Under the pieces are notes generated by a model. That model made no database searches and was not told the DNA's origin. It saw only the letters and a list, made by a program, of their open reading frames with translations. Below, piece after piece: positions 42,418 through 51,628 of a stretch of DNA of 64,000 bases. The stretch's first letter is position 1. Each line of letters begins with the position of its first letter. Both the position numbers and the translations under genes were made by a program. This stretch comes from Phycisphaerales bacterium (lineage in GTDB: Bacteria; Planctomycetota; Phycisphaerae; UBA1845): positions 176,239 to 240,238 of the forward strand of contig JACKHG010000006.1 of NCBI GenBank assembly GCA_020639115.1. The letters are read 5' to 3'.

Positions 42418-44514
42418 TTACCCGCCGATGCGGGCCTGCAGCGCCGCGAAGTCGAGCAGATCGACGTGCCCGTCGGGTACGGCGTCCAGGCACGCGCAGG
42501 CGCCGTCCGCGGAAGCCGCGGGCCCAGTGAGGCACGGAATCAGCAGATCCAGATCGGCGAGGTCGGCGTCACCGTCGCCGTCGAAATCGCCAGCCGCCGG
42601 ATCGGCTTCTGCCACCACGGCGTCTGCGCTGATCACGGGCGTGCAATCATCGGTCACGACGCAGGAGTACACCCCGGCAGCCGTTGCCGTGTAGCAGTTG
42701 TCCACGGCTCCGATCAAAGAGAAACTGTTGCGCCTCCACTGGTAGTGCAACACGCCGGTCCCCTCTGCGGTCACGCAGAGTTGCACGTTGGGCACTGCGG
42801 CGGGACAGATCGTGCCGCCCGTCGGCTGGGTCGTGATCTCGAGCGGGATGCAGTTCACCACGACGTCGACGGAAGCACATCCGTCGCTGTAGCACACGCC
42901 GTTCCACGCCTGGGCGTAGTAAGTCGTGTCCGCGGTGGGGGATACGCTCAGCACGCCGCTCGTGCCGACGAGCGTGGCTCCGCACCCGTCCGTAAACCAG
43001 TGGATTTCCGTCCCGGGGGCGGCCGACGCGCTGAGCGTCGTGCTTTCACCAACCAGGATCTCGTCCGGATTTGCGGCTGCGTCCGTGGGATCCGCCGGCG
43101 TGCAGTCGACCGTTATCGTGATCTCCCCGCACGCATAGCTGCTGCACGTGCCGTCGAACGCGCGTGCGAAGTACGTCGTCGTGGCCGACGGCGTGACCTT
43201 CAGCAGGCCCCCCGTGCCCACCAGTTCGTCGCCGCAACCGCCCGTATACCAGTCGATGTCCGCACCCGGCGACGAGGCGGTGAGCGTGGCTGACTCGCCG
43301 AGTGCGATGCTTTCCTCGTCGCTGGCGATGTCGAGCGGCGAAGCGGGCAGCGGACCCGCCCAGCGGGCGATTCTGGCGGCGCTCGGCGTGCCCGACGTGC
43401 TGAACGTCCCGCCGGCGTAGAGTCCGCCGTCGTAGGTCGAGGTGGTGATGGAGTACACGTACCCATTCAGGTTGGACTGCCCGACGTTGCTCCAGGCGAC
43501 GCCGTCCCACCGGGCCAGGTACTTGATCGACGCGCCCCCGGCTGAGTTGAAGCTCCCGCCCGCGTACAGCGCTTCGCCGTTGCCGTCATCGAAGCGATTC
43601 AGCGCCCAGACGTGGTACCCGCTCAGCGAATTCATGCCCCCGCCGACGTCGTGCCACTCCGTGCCGTCCCAGCGGGCGATCTTGTTGGCGATGACCTCGG
43701 TGCCGTCGTCCTGGTAGACACGGGTGAAGTGGCCGCCGACGTACAGGCTGCCGTTCCAGGCGCAGATGGACTCCACGACGCCGTTCGTGCCCCGCCCGAG
43801 AGGCGAGAGGTTCGTCCCGTCCCAGCGGAAGATGTTGGCGGCGTTGCTGTTGCCACCGGCGGACGCGAAGTCGCCGCCGACATAGAGGCCTTCGCCATCA
43901 CCGTCGTCGTACAACCCGAGCGCCGCGACCGAGTCGATCGTGCCGATTGGATCGCCGGGCAGCGCCGACCACGACACGCCGTTCCAGCGCCCGAGCTTGT
44001 GCAGCGTTGCGCCGCCCATTTCGTTCATGTAACCGCCGGCGTACAGATCGTCGCCCCAGAAGAGCAGGGCACGCACGCCCGAGTTGCTCTGGGACATGCC
44101 GCCGCCGACCGTCGACCAGTTCGCGCCGTCCCACTGGGCAATGCCCCGCGTACCCGTCGTCACGCCGCCGATGCTGGCGAACCCGCCGCCGACGTAGAGC
44201 ACGCCGTCCTTTGCTGCGAAGGCGTAGACAGTCCCGCTGGTTGTGCCGCTGCCGAGCGCCGACCACGCCGACCCGTCCCAGCGCGCCACGCGCAGGGCAC
44301 TCGTGCCACCGGCGCTGGTGAACTGCCCGCCGATGTACACCGCGGGCCCGATCGCCGAGGGCTCGTTGACCGCCAGCGTCGTCCAGACCGTTGAACTCGC
44401 GCCGGGGCTGCCCACGGCCGAATCCCACGCCGGCTCACACTGGGCCCGGACTATCGTCGGGAGCCACAGCATCAACAGACCGATGGCGCCGAGACATGCA
44501 GCTTTCACGTGCAT
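42418..44514 (-). CDS. Secreted repeat protein with Ig-like and dockerin-like domains
   Basis: A 698-residue protein with a signal peptide from ATG 44514. The N-terminal 400 residues contain at least six repeats of the type W-x-x-(L/V)-G-x-G-x...LYVGGxFxSAGG, a blade-like motif suggesting a propeller built of about 55-residue units. Two CHU-C-like Ig domains follow (ESTTLSASAPGTEIHWF type), then a third Ig-like part. The end (GDFDGDGDADLADLDLLIPC...LLDFAALQARIGG) is a dockerin-like calcium-binding pair. No catalytic motif seen. Probably surface display or binding. Confidence 0.75.
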   Translation of the reverse strand: MHVKAACLGAIGLLMLWLPTIVRAQCEPAWDSAVGSPGASSTVWTTLAVNEPSAIGPAVYIGGQFTSAGGTSALRVARWDGSAWSALGSGTTSGTVYAFAAKDGVLYVGGGFASIGGVTTGTRGIAQWDGANWSTVGGGMSQSNSGVRALLFWGDDLYAGGYMNEMGGATLHKLGRWNGVSWSALPGDPIGTIDSVAALGLYDDGDGEGLYVGGDFASAGGNSNAANIFRWDGTNLSPLGRGTNGVVESICAWNGSLYVGGHFTRVYQDDGTEVIANKIARWDGTEWHDVGGGMNSLSGYHVWALNRFDDGNGEALYAGGSFNSAGGASIKYLARWDGVAWSNVGQSNLNGYVYSITTSTYDGGLYAGGTFSTSGTPSAARIARWAGPLPASPLDIASDEESIALGESATLTASSPGADIDWYTGGCGDELVGTGGLLKVTPSATTTYFARAFDGTCSSYACGEITITVDCTPADPTDAAANPDEILVGESTTLSASAAPGTEIHWFTDGCGATLVGTSGVLSVSPTADTTYYAQAWNGVCYSDGCASVDVVVNCIPLEITTQPTGGTICPAAVPNVQLCVTAEGTGVLHYQWRRNSFSLIGAVDNCYTATAAGVYSCVVTDDCTPVISADAVVAEADPAAGDFDGDGDADLADLDLLIPCLTGPAASADGACACLDAVPDGHVDLLDFAALQARIGG

Positions 44515-44539
44515 CTTTCCAAACCCCCTGAGCCTGCGC

Positions 44540-45973
44540 TCAACTACCGGACCGGCTCTGCAGCACCCGCACGTCCTCCAGGTCCACGTCGGTGTCCGCG
44601 TCCGTATCCATGCAACTGCAATCGACCGCAGCCGCCGCTCCGGGGCCCGCCAGGCACGGCTGCAGTAGTTCCCAATCGGAGATGTCGGTGACGCCGTTGC
44701 CGTCGAAATCGGCAACCGCCGGGGAGGCGAACATGACAGCACCAGCCGGCGACGTTGTCGAGCCGCAGTCGTCAGTCACCACGACGGTGTAGGCGCCGCC
44801 CGCGGTTGCGTAATAGCAGTCCGTGGTCGCGCCGATGATGCTGAGCCCGTTGCGTTTCCACTGGTATTGGAGCGTGCCGATCGCATCGGCGGCGACGCAC
44901 ATGTTCCACACGTGGTCGGCGCAGGAGATGCCGCCAACCGGTGCGGACGTCACCACCGGCCCCGTGCGAACGGTCAGCGTCGCCGCGTTGCTCGTGACGG
45001 AACTGCAGCCGTCGGTGACCATGCAGCGGTAGTCCCCGGCCTGCGTCGCCACGTAGCACGCCGACGTCGCATTGGGAATGTCCACGCCGTCTTTCTGCCA
45101 GTGAAACTGCGCCGTTCCCGAAGTCTGCGCCGTGACGCAGAACTGGTGCCATCCGCCGGCGCAGATCGCGGCGTCCGCCGGCTGAGCCGTGATCGTCGGC
45201 ACCTTGCACCCGTACAGCACGACGATGAAACCGGCGTAGGGGCTGCAGTTGGGAATCAGGCAGGAGTTGCAGTCGGTGCCGAGCTGAAAGACGTTCGCCG
45301 TGGAGCCCTCCGACTGCACCTGGCCCAGGTACCAGCCGTCGCACTCGTTGCTCGTCGTCGTCATGCCGAACCAGATCGTCCCGGTGGCTGCAAACTGCAC
45401 GTTGGTCGCACCAGTCAACAGCACCGGACCGCCGTGCGGCGGCACCGTCCACGTCTCCTCCGATCCCGGGATCACCGCTCCATTGCAGGCGTCGTACGCC
45501 CGCAGCGTCACCGTGCGGTTCGTCGCACAGCCGAACGCCGCCGCGTTGTCCGCGTAGATGAGCACGTCGTAGCAGTCGATGATCCAGTCGCCCGGCAGCA
45601 GCGTCAGGTCGTCCGCCACCAGCGTGTTGGCCGGAAGCCACGGCCAGTCGTTCCCGCTGTCGCGGGCGTAAGCACGCTGGGTAAAACCCACGTCGGGACA
45701 ACCCGCCCGCTGCGTGCCGATCTGCTGCCAATCGCCTGCGCCCATGACCATCGCCGGACGCAGCCACTCCGCCGCCGCGGACGCGACCGGTTCGGCCGGC
45801 ACAGCCGTCGGGTCGCTCTCCAGCACCAGCACCTGCGTCTCGGGCGCGAGGCCGCTGAGCCCCAGTTCACCCGCAGATTTCACGTCGGTGGCCCGCACAC
45901 TCATCGCTGCAGACTGCACCAAAACGATGAGAGCGATGACCAGACGAATTCCCAACGTCTTTCCGGGACGCAT
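44540..45973 (-). CDS. Secreted Ig-like protein with dockerin-like tail
   Basis: A 477-residue protein. ATG 45973 is preferred over ATG 45988 because GGGGAAAG sits about 5 nt upstream. The signal peptide is followed by a beta-rich body (WLPANTLVADDLTLLPGDWIIDCYDV) similar to a choice-of-anchor or jelly-roll region, then two or three Ig-like repeats of the type C-V-x-A...G-x-x-x-Y-x-W-x-(K/R)-x-G with Cys pairs. The tail (VADFDGNGVTDISDWELLQPC) is dockerin-like. It lies 25 nt from its downstream neighbour and may belong to one long transcription unit. Confidence 0.75.
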   Translation of the reverse strand: MRPGKTLGIRLVIALIVLVQSAAMSVRATDVKSAGELGLSGLAPETQVLVLESDPTAVPAEPVASAAAEWLRPAMVMGAGDWQQIGTQRAGCPDVGFTQRAYARDSGNDWPWLPANTLVADDLTLLPGDWIIDCYDVLIYADNAAAFGCATNRTVTLRAYDACNGAVIPGSEETWTVPPHGGPVLLTGATNVQFAATGTIWFGMTTTSNECDGWYLGQVQSEGSTANVFQLGTDCNSCLIPNCSPYAGFIVVLYGCKVPTITAQPADAAICAGGWHQFCVTAQTSGTAQFHWQKDGVDIPNATSACYVATQAGDYRCMVTDGCSSVTSNAATLTVRTGPVVTSAPVGGISCADHVWNMCVAADAIGTLQYQWKRNGLSIIGATTDCYYATAGGAYTVVVTDDCGSTTSPAGAVMFASPAVADFDGNGVTDISDWELLQPCLAGPGAAAAVDCSCMDTDADTDVDLEDVRVLQSRSGS

Positions 45974-45993
45974 GCGTTCTTTCCCCATAGCGC

Positions 45994-48900
45994 CTACGGG
46001 CGCTGTGTTGACCTCTGAATGGGTTTGATCGACTCGGGCGCGACTTTCCTGGCGGCTGGGGCGCGCTCGATGCGGGTCCGGACCGGTGCCGTCAGCAGCG
46101 CAGTACCCGCGACCGAATGGGAACGGCCCAGGGGGCGCATGAGCCGCACGCCGCCCGCCGGCAGTTCCAGCGGAGTTACCTCGACGATCGGCGGGCCGGC
46201 TGCCCGGCCGCCGCCCGCGCCGGCATCCACGCACTGCACGTCGGCCCAGAAGCCGGCGTACGCGTCCGGGACCGTGTTGTTGCACGTCCAGGTCCACTGC
46301 TGGCCGTCGTAGGACGCCAGCGCGAACGCGTCGGCGGTCGAGCCGACCTCGGCTTGCTCGGTGACGATCCAACCGGCGTACGCCGTTGAGAATTCCATCA
46401 CGAGCCAGGGATTGTCGGGCAGCGTCACCGGCGCTGGCAGCGTCACGTTCAGGTTGAGGAGCTGTCCGTCCGGCAGGCCGGAACCGGTGATCAGCGTTCC
46501 GGGGATCTGCTGGCCGCCCGCGCAGGGCGACGCGTCGTAGAACACCGCGGACAGGTCGAACGCGCCGCCGCCCCCGCCGTACACGGCGATATTGAGGTGC
46601 GACAGGTCGCGCGCCGTGCCCGCGAGCGTAATGTCGTCGGCCATCGGCTGACCCGGGTTGTACGACAGCGTGACCGGGTTGATCTCGTTGCGGTACTCGG
46701 GGCAGGCGCCGCTGCAGCTCGTGCCCACGCCGTCGAAGCTGCCGCCACCGGCTGCACAGTCTTCCGCCGTCGCCAGCGTACAACTCCACGTCGTCGGGTC
46801 GCAGCAGGCTCCGACCGTGATGTTCGCGCAGTCCACCGCGCCGCAAGCGACGTCTTCGCCCATGAAGAGCCCGCTGGCGGCTGTGCACTCCGAGATCGCG
46901 CCGAATGTGCAGGTCTCGTCGGTGTGGCAGCACGCACCCTGCGCTTCGGGGATATCCACGCACTGGATGTTCGCCGCAAAGCCGGCGTAGTCGTTCGGCG
47001 GTCCGCCGAACCAGTAGTCGCACGTCCACGGCGGATCGTTCTCCGCGTAGAGATCGTCCGTCGAGCCGACCTCAGCCGGCCCGGCGACCACCCACCCGGC
47101 GTCCGCCGTCGAGAACGTCACCACCATCCAGACCGAATCGGGCACGCGGATCGGCGACGCAAAGTCCGCCGAGAGCGTGTAGATGAAACCGTCGGTCGGT
47201 ACCCCCGTCCAGGTCTGCTGCGTGCCCGCGATCGGCGTGCCGCCAAAGCCCGGGCAGTCCGTGTAGAGCGACGCCGTGACGTTGAACGGTGCTCCGCTGC
47301 CGGCAACCGAAAGGTCATAGTACGTCATGCCGCGGCCCGTTCCCGACAGCGTCATGTCATCCGCCATCGCGTGGTTCGCACCCGGCGTGTAGAACGTGGT
47401 GGGATTCGCAATGGTGTTGGCGTACTCGGGCGCCTGCGTGCCCGCGCAGGTCGTGTCCGCACCCTCGAAGGTGCCGCCGAGCGCGGTGCAGATGCCCGCC
47501 CCCGTTTCCTGGCACGTCCAGTCGAAAATGTCGTAGCACGCTCCGACCTCGGTCATCGAGCAGTCGATGCCGGTGCAGGGCGTGCCGTCGCCGAGATACG
47601 TTCCGTTCTGCAGGCCGCACGCCACCGGCGTGAGCTCGGCACACACCTCCGTCGGCAGGCAGCACGCGCCGCGCACCGCGCAGGCGGCGGTCGCACAGTC
47701 CGTGCTGTCGCCCTGGTAGCTGCCGCCAAAACCGTCGCAGCGCAATTCCGTCTCCAGCGTGCACGTGTCGTCCGTGTGGCAGCACGCCCCGACAGCCTGC
47801 ACCGGGCAGGTGTAGGTGCCGCACGCGGTGAGTGGACCCTCGAACTCGCCGGCGCTCACCGTGCACGCGTTGATGCTCAGGTCGAGGCAGGCGCCGTCGG
47901 GATAGCAGCAGGCGCCGTCGCACTGGTTCGCCGTGCACGTCGTGTTCTGCCCCATGAAAGTCCCGCCGGTTCCGGCGCAATCGCCCTCGGTGCCGACGGA
48001 GCACGCGCCGTCCACCTGGCAGCAGGCGCCCGTCGGCGCGGTGCAGTCGACCGCTTCGCACGACAGGCCGGTTCCCTGGTAATGCCCGCCGCCCGTCGTG
48101 CAGGCTGATTCGCTCGTGGACGAGCAGGTCTCGTTCGGCCAGCAGCAGGCGCCGTTGCCCGATGCGGGGCAACTCAAGTCCATGCACTGGCTGCCCATGC
48201 CCTGGTACGTACCGCCCGCGACGTCGCAGAAGTCGAGCGTGAAGTCCAGGCAACCACCGGTGTAGAAACAGCAAGCGCCGCTGCAGGAGGCTTGGCTGCA
48301 CGACGTGCCGTCACCCTGGAAGTAGCCGCCCAGCGTGTAGCAGTACTCCGGCGTCGCGACGTCGCAGTTGCCGTCGCTGAAGCAGCAGGCGCCCTCGTGG
48401 ATCGTCTCGCCGCTGTAGACCAGCGCGAGCCGGGCGTAGTCTCTCAGGTCGACGTCGTTGTCCTGGTCGAAGTCGGCGCAGACGCAGCCCGTCGTCGGGC
48501 TCGTGCGCGGTCCGCCGATGCACGGCGTGAACAGCTCCACGTCGTCCAGGTTGACCAGGCCGTTGGCATCGAGATCGCCATCCGCCGACCCGACGTACAG
48601 CAGCCACGACTCGGTCGCTTCGCCGACGTCGTTGATCGCGCGAATCGTCACGATGTAGGGCCCCTGCCCGGGAATCACCTCCGGCCACGAAACCACGCCG
48701 GAGCTGGGGTTGATGGTCATGCCCGGGGGCCCGTTCACCAGCGACCACCCGAGCACCGGCGACATGCACGCGGGCGCCGCCAGCGTCGGTGTCGGACCGG
48801 TGTACGCGGCGCCGCACTTCGTCGCGTGGTTTGCGATCGCGGTGATTCGCGGCGCCGCCTGCTGCACGCCCAGCCGTAGCGTCTGCGTCGAACTGCCGGC

Positions 48901-50223
48901 GCCGTTCGCGGCGCGCAGCACGATCTCGTAGATGAACGGCGACTTGACGGGCGCCGGCCAGTGAATCACCCCGGTCGCGGGATCGACGGTCATGCCCGGT
49001 TGGGGATTGTCCAGGCTCCACGTGATCGGCGCCATGTTCACCGGGTAGGGCACCTGCGGCGTCGGCCCGGTGAAGGGCTGGTCGCAGGTGATGACGTACT
49101 GGTTGAAGCCGTTGAACGTCGGCACCGCCTGCGCAATCACCAGCGGGTCGCAGTAGTCCGCCTGGTTGTTGTCCTCGTAGACCTCGGCCACCTGCTCGAG
49201 CGAATCGAGAATTGACCCCACGTAGTAAGTGCCCGCCGGCAGATCGGGAATATCCGTGGCGGCGGCGTACTCCGTGCGCGCATTCGTGACGATGTTGAAA
49301 TCGAGATAACCGAGCAGCATGTCGGTCGTGTCGATCGTCGGATCAGTCGACAGGTAGAACGCGTGGCGCACGTTCGAGGCCGGCAGCGTGCCGAAGTTCT
49401 CGTACGTCGCCCACAGCGTCAGATCCGCGCCCGGCGTGATCGTCTGCGGCGTGAAGAACGAGGGCACCGCCTTGCCCAGCCGCGGCCCCTTCGACGAGTA
49501 CCCGGAATTCGCCAGGTCCATCTGCGGGTTCGCAGCCCCCGGGTACAGGAAACGCATGCCGCGCCGCTCGTCGGTGTGCAGCTCGACGATGTTCTGATTG
49601 CCCACCGGACCGCCGGCTGGGTGGGCTGGGTTCATCGTCCCGATCGTCCAGGCGCTGCCCGCGGGCTCGTCGCCGATGGGATCGTGGCCGAGCCCCAGCG
49701 CGTGCCCCAGCTCGTGCAGGGAAACCAGGTAGAAAGAGAAACCGTTGTCCGGCTCCGGGTTGCCCGTGACCTCGCAGTCGGGATCGGCCAGCATGTGCCA
49801 GCCGGCCCCCTCCGGGAAATCACTGAAGACCATGTCCATGTCGTACCAGATGTCGGCGTAGCTCACCATGTAGGTGACACCGAGCACGCCCGGGTCCAGC
49901 GAGTTGGCCGGCACCGCGACGGTCATGCTGTAGCCGTCGTTCGGATCGATGTAGGTGTTCGTCTCGTCGACGTATCCGTACGCGTACTGGAAGTCGGCCC
50001 CCCACACGCTGCTCCACTGGCCCATCGCGGCGCGGTACAGCACGTCCGGGTCGTCGTCCTCGATGAACGTGATCGTCGAGAGATATCGGTCCGCGGCGAA
50101 GTCGATCCAGATGACCGAGTAGCCGCCGTACGAGAAGTAGGAAAAACCGGAAACGTGGTCGCCGCCCAGCAGGCACGCGCCCAGGATCGCCGGAATGAGC
50201 ATGGCGCGGAGGAACTTCTTCAT
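45994..50223 (-). CDS. Large secreted matrixin-like metalloprotease with GACC repeats
   Basis: A 1409-residue protein. After a signal peptide (1-26), residues 35-230 form a zinc metalloprotease: HELGHALGLGHD at 170-181 (HExxHxxGxxHD), then a TMNP Met-turn at about 196. A CARDB-type beta domain follows (about 260-370), then two putative Ig domains (ITCDQPFTGPTPQVPYPV...), then a dockerin-like DGDLDANGLVNLDDVELF segment. The second half has about ten Cys-rich GACC-x-x-x-G-x-C...C...C modules interleaved with two jelly-roll domains (around MADDMTLSGTGR and MADDITLAGTAR). Its ATG overlaps the upstream stop (ATGA). Likely secreted hydrolysis or surface structure. Confidence 0.85.
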   Translation of the reverse strand: MKKFLRAMLIPAILGACLLGGDHVSGFSYFSYGGYSVIWIDFAADRYLSTITFIEDDDPDVLYRAAMGQWSSVWGADFQYAYGYVDETNTYIDPNDGYSMTVAVPANSLDPGVLGVTYMVSYADIWYDMDMVFSDFPEGAGWHMLADPDCEVTGNPEPDNGFSFYLVSLHELGHALGLGHDPIGDEPAGSAWTIGTMNPAHPAGGPVGNQNIVELHTDERRGMRFLYPGAANPQMDLANSGYSSKGPRLGKAVPSFFTPQTITPGADLTLWATYENFGTLPASNVRHAFYLSTDPTIDTTDMLLGYLDFNIVTNARTEYAAATDIPDLPAGTYYVGSILDSLEQVAEVYEDNNQADYCDPLVIAQAVPTFNGFNQYVITCDQPFTGPTPQVPYPVNMAPITWSLDNPQPGMTVDPATGVIHWPAPVKSPFIYEIVLRAANGAGSSTQTLRLGVQQAAPRITAIANHATKCGAAYTGPTPTLAAPACMSPVLGWSLVNGPPGMTINPSSGVVSWPEVIPGQGPYIVTIRAINDVGEATESWLLYVGSADGDLDANGLVNLDDVELFTPCIGGPRTSPTTGCVCADFDQDNDVDLRDYARLALVYSGETIHEGACCFSDGNCDVATPEYCYTLGGYFQGDGTSCSQASCSGACCFYTGGCLDFTLDFCDVAGGTYQGMGSQCMDLSCPASGNGACCWPNETCSSTSESACTTGGGHYQGTGLSCEAVDCTAPTGACCQVDGACSVGTEGDCAGTGGTFMGQNTTCTANQCDGACCYPDGACLDLSINACTVSAGEFEGPLTACGTYTCPVQAVGACCHTDDTCTLETELRCDGFGGSYQGDSTDCATAACAVRGACCLPTEVCAELTPVACGLQNGTYLGDGTPCTGIDCSMTEVGACYDIFDWTCQETGAGICTALGGTFEGADTTCAGTQAPEYANTIANPTTFYTPGANHAMADDMTLSGTGRGMTYYDLSVAGSGAPFNVTASLYTDCPGFGGTPIAGTQQTWTGVPTDGFIYTLSADFASPIRVPDSVWMVVTFSTADAGWVVAGPAEVGSTDDLYAENDPPWTCDYWFGGPPNDYAGFAANIQCVDIPEAQGACCHTDETCTFGAISECTAASGLFMGEDVACGAVDCANITVGACCDPTTWSCTLATAEDCAAGGGSFDGVGTSCSGACPEYRNEINPVTLSYNPGQPMADDITLAGTARDLSHLNIAVYGGGGGAFDLSAVFYDASPCAGGQQIPGTLITGSGLPDGQLLNLNVTLPAPVTLPDNPWLVMEFSTAYAGWIVTEQAEVGSTADAFALASYDGQQWTWTCNNTVPDAYAGFWADVQCVDAGAGGGRAAGPPIVEVTPLELPAGGVRLMRPLGRSHSVAGTALLTAPVRTRIERAPAARKVAPESIKPIQRSTQRP

Positions 50224-51083
50224 CGCTGGCCCTCCTCACCGGCTGTCTTCGGTTGATTGCCCGCGGGCAGCTTCCGGGCCTTGCCCGCACCGCGCAGCTC
50301 CGGTCGCGGCTCGTCGCCGCTGCGCTCCGCCTCGCGGCGTTTCTCCATGCGCGACATCTGCAGCGGCACCGCCTGGTACTGCACGATCCGCGGCTGACCC
50401 GCCGGCGCCGTCAGGGCGTAGTCGCGGCTCGCCGTCAGCACCGGGGCGAGCTGCTTCACGAAGTCGGTGTACCGGACCGGCGACGCCGAACGCGACTGCG
50501 GCGTCACCAGCCGCATGTTGTGCGCGGCCACGAGCTGCTCGCGCGCGTCGGCGGTCTCCGCCGCCGCGTACTGCACGAAACCGTCGTCGCCCACGCCCAG
50601 CACCGGCGTCTCGACGCCGTGCGTCCGCGACACCACCCGCTCGACACCGTCGGCGTCCGCCTGGATCAGGAACGCCCCCTGGAAAATCCCCACCACCGGA
50701 AACGTGTGGTACGTGGGCAGCAAGAACAGCATCCACTTCTCACCCACGTGCAGCTCGGGAGCGCAGCACACCGTCATGCGCATCTTCCCGACCTCGCCCC
50801 CCGGCACGATCAGCGTGAACGCGTCCGAAGAATCGGCGAGCCGACCCTTGAGGTAGTCCACCCGCTCCAGCGTGACCTCCGACTCGATCCGCCGCGGATT
50901 GTCCGCCCAGTACGAGCGCACGGACGCGACGCGTCCGACGACCACCTGCCCGGCGTCATCCGCCAGCGTCTTGACGTCCATCGGAACGACGGTGCTCGCC
51001 TGCGCCGTCAATGCGCACACCGCGCACAGCGCCCACGCAGCCGCGCAAGCGCGCCGCGTCCAGCGTATGAGAGTGCCACTCAT
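50220..51083 (-). CDS. Secreted hypothetical protein
   Basis: A 287-residue protein with a signal peptide from ATG 51083. The body starts VVPMDVKTLADDAGQVVVGRVASVRSYW and continues with a beta-rich segment and VGEKWMLFLLPTYHTFPVVGIFQGAFLI, a pattern of planctomycete secreted proteins of unknown role. The C-terminal 60 residues are charged and Arg/Gly-rich. The stop overlaps the metalloprotease start by 4 nt, so the two are coupled and probably act together. No catalytic motif recognised. Confidence 0.75.
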   Translation of the reverse strand: MSGTLIRWTRRACAAAWALCAVCALTAQASTVVPMDVKTLADDAGQVVVGRVASVRSYWADNPRRIESEVTLERVDYLKGRLADSSDAFTLIVPGGEVGKMRMTVCCAPELHVGEKWMLFLLPTYHTFPVVGIFQGAFLIQADADGVERVVSRTHGVETPVLGVGDDGFVQYAAAETADAREQLVAAHNMRLVTPQSRSASPVRYTDFVKQLAPVLTASRDYALTAPAGQPRIVQYQAVPLQMSRMEKRREAERSGDEPRPELRGAGKARKLPAGNQPKTAGEEGQR

Positions 51084-51499
51084 GTATTCACTCCGGTGTG
51101 AAGGGGGTTCGGTGCATCCAATAGCCACCCGTGACACGGCTGGTGGGAACACCATCCGCGACGATTCGCCGGCGCTGACTGCGTCGGCGTCCCGTGTTTC
51201 GGACGCATTCCATGATAACCCAAACCGCCATCGGTTCTATGCCTGAAATCGGCTGCGCAAGCGGCTTCGTCGTGTTGTGGGTGCAGTGTGGCCGGCAGAG
51301 TGGGCCGGTAGTTTATCGGGACGTTGGAGCGGCGGCTGATGGGCCGTACACCGCAGGGTATTCCTGGACGCGGCCGCTGCCGCAGGGGATCGTGCGGCGC
51401 AAGTTGTTGTCCTGGCATGAGAAACGGATTGGGAACCCGCGGCGCCCGACGCTGCCGCCACGGTGCGTTTTAGTAGGTCCGCACGCCACGGCGGAGGCG
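51084..51499. other. Intergenic stretch without a gene
   Basis: About 415 nt between the 3' end of the SSS operon and the start of the 50220-51083 gene. No protein-like frame on either strand and no strong hairpin. The upstream part probably carries the promoter for the secreted-protein cluster. Confidence 0.45.
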
Positions 51500-51628
51500 T
51501 CACCAGAGCTTGCCCGAGCGCCATTCCTTCACGAGCATCGTCAGCAGGAAGATCGTCGCGACGAGTGCCCCGAGAATCGAGATCGACACGAGCAGGGTCA
51601 GAAAACCGCTGGAGGCCAGGTGATTCAT
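51500..51628 (-). CDS. 42-residue membrane miniprotein coupled to symporter
   Basis: Read directly from ATG 51628 to TGA 51500. The protein is mostly one transmembrane helix (about residues 8-33) followed by a charged KEWRSGKLW tail. The ATG overlaps the SSS symporter stop (ATGA), a strong sign of translation coupling. The size and layout match the small accessory subunits known for some sodium-driven symporters (MetS-like). I did not compare sequences; function as a symporter subunit is inference from position. Confidence 0.75.
   Translation of the reverse strand: MNHLASSGFLTLLVSISILGALVATIFLLTMLVKEWRSGKLW

Noticed and set aside
40803..42530. 575-residue plus-strand frame opposite the HtrA gene
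   Set aside because: Low-complexity His/Arg/Ala sequence; the minus strand encodes a complete HtrA protease with triad and PDZ domains.
46597..48108. 503-residue plus-strand frame opposite the matrixin gene
   Set aside because: Arg/Ala/Val-rich shadow of the Cys-rich repeats on the other strand.
46100..48450. Regularly repeated GC-rich sequence, considered as a CRISPR array
   Set aside because: The repeats are coding GACC protein modules of varying sequence, with no identical repeats and spacers.
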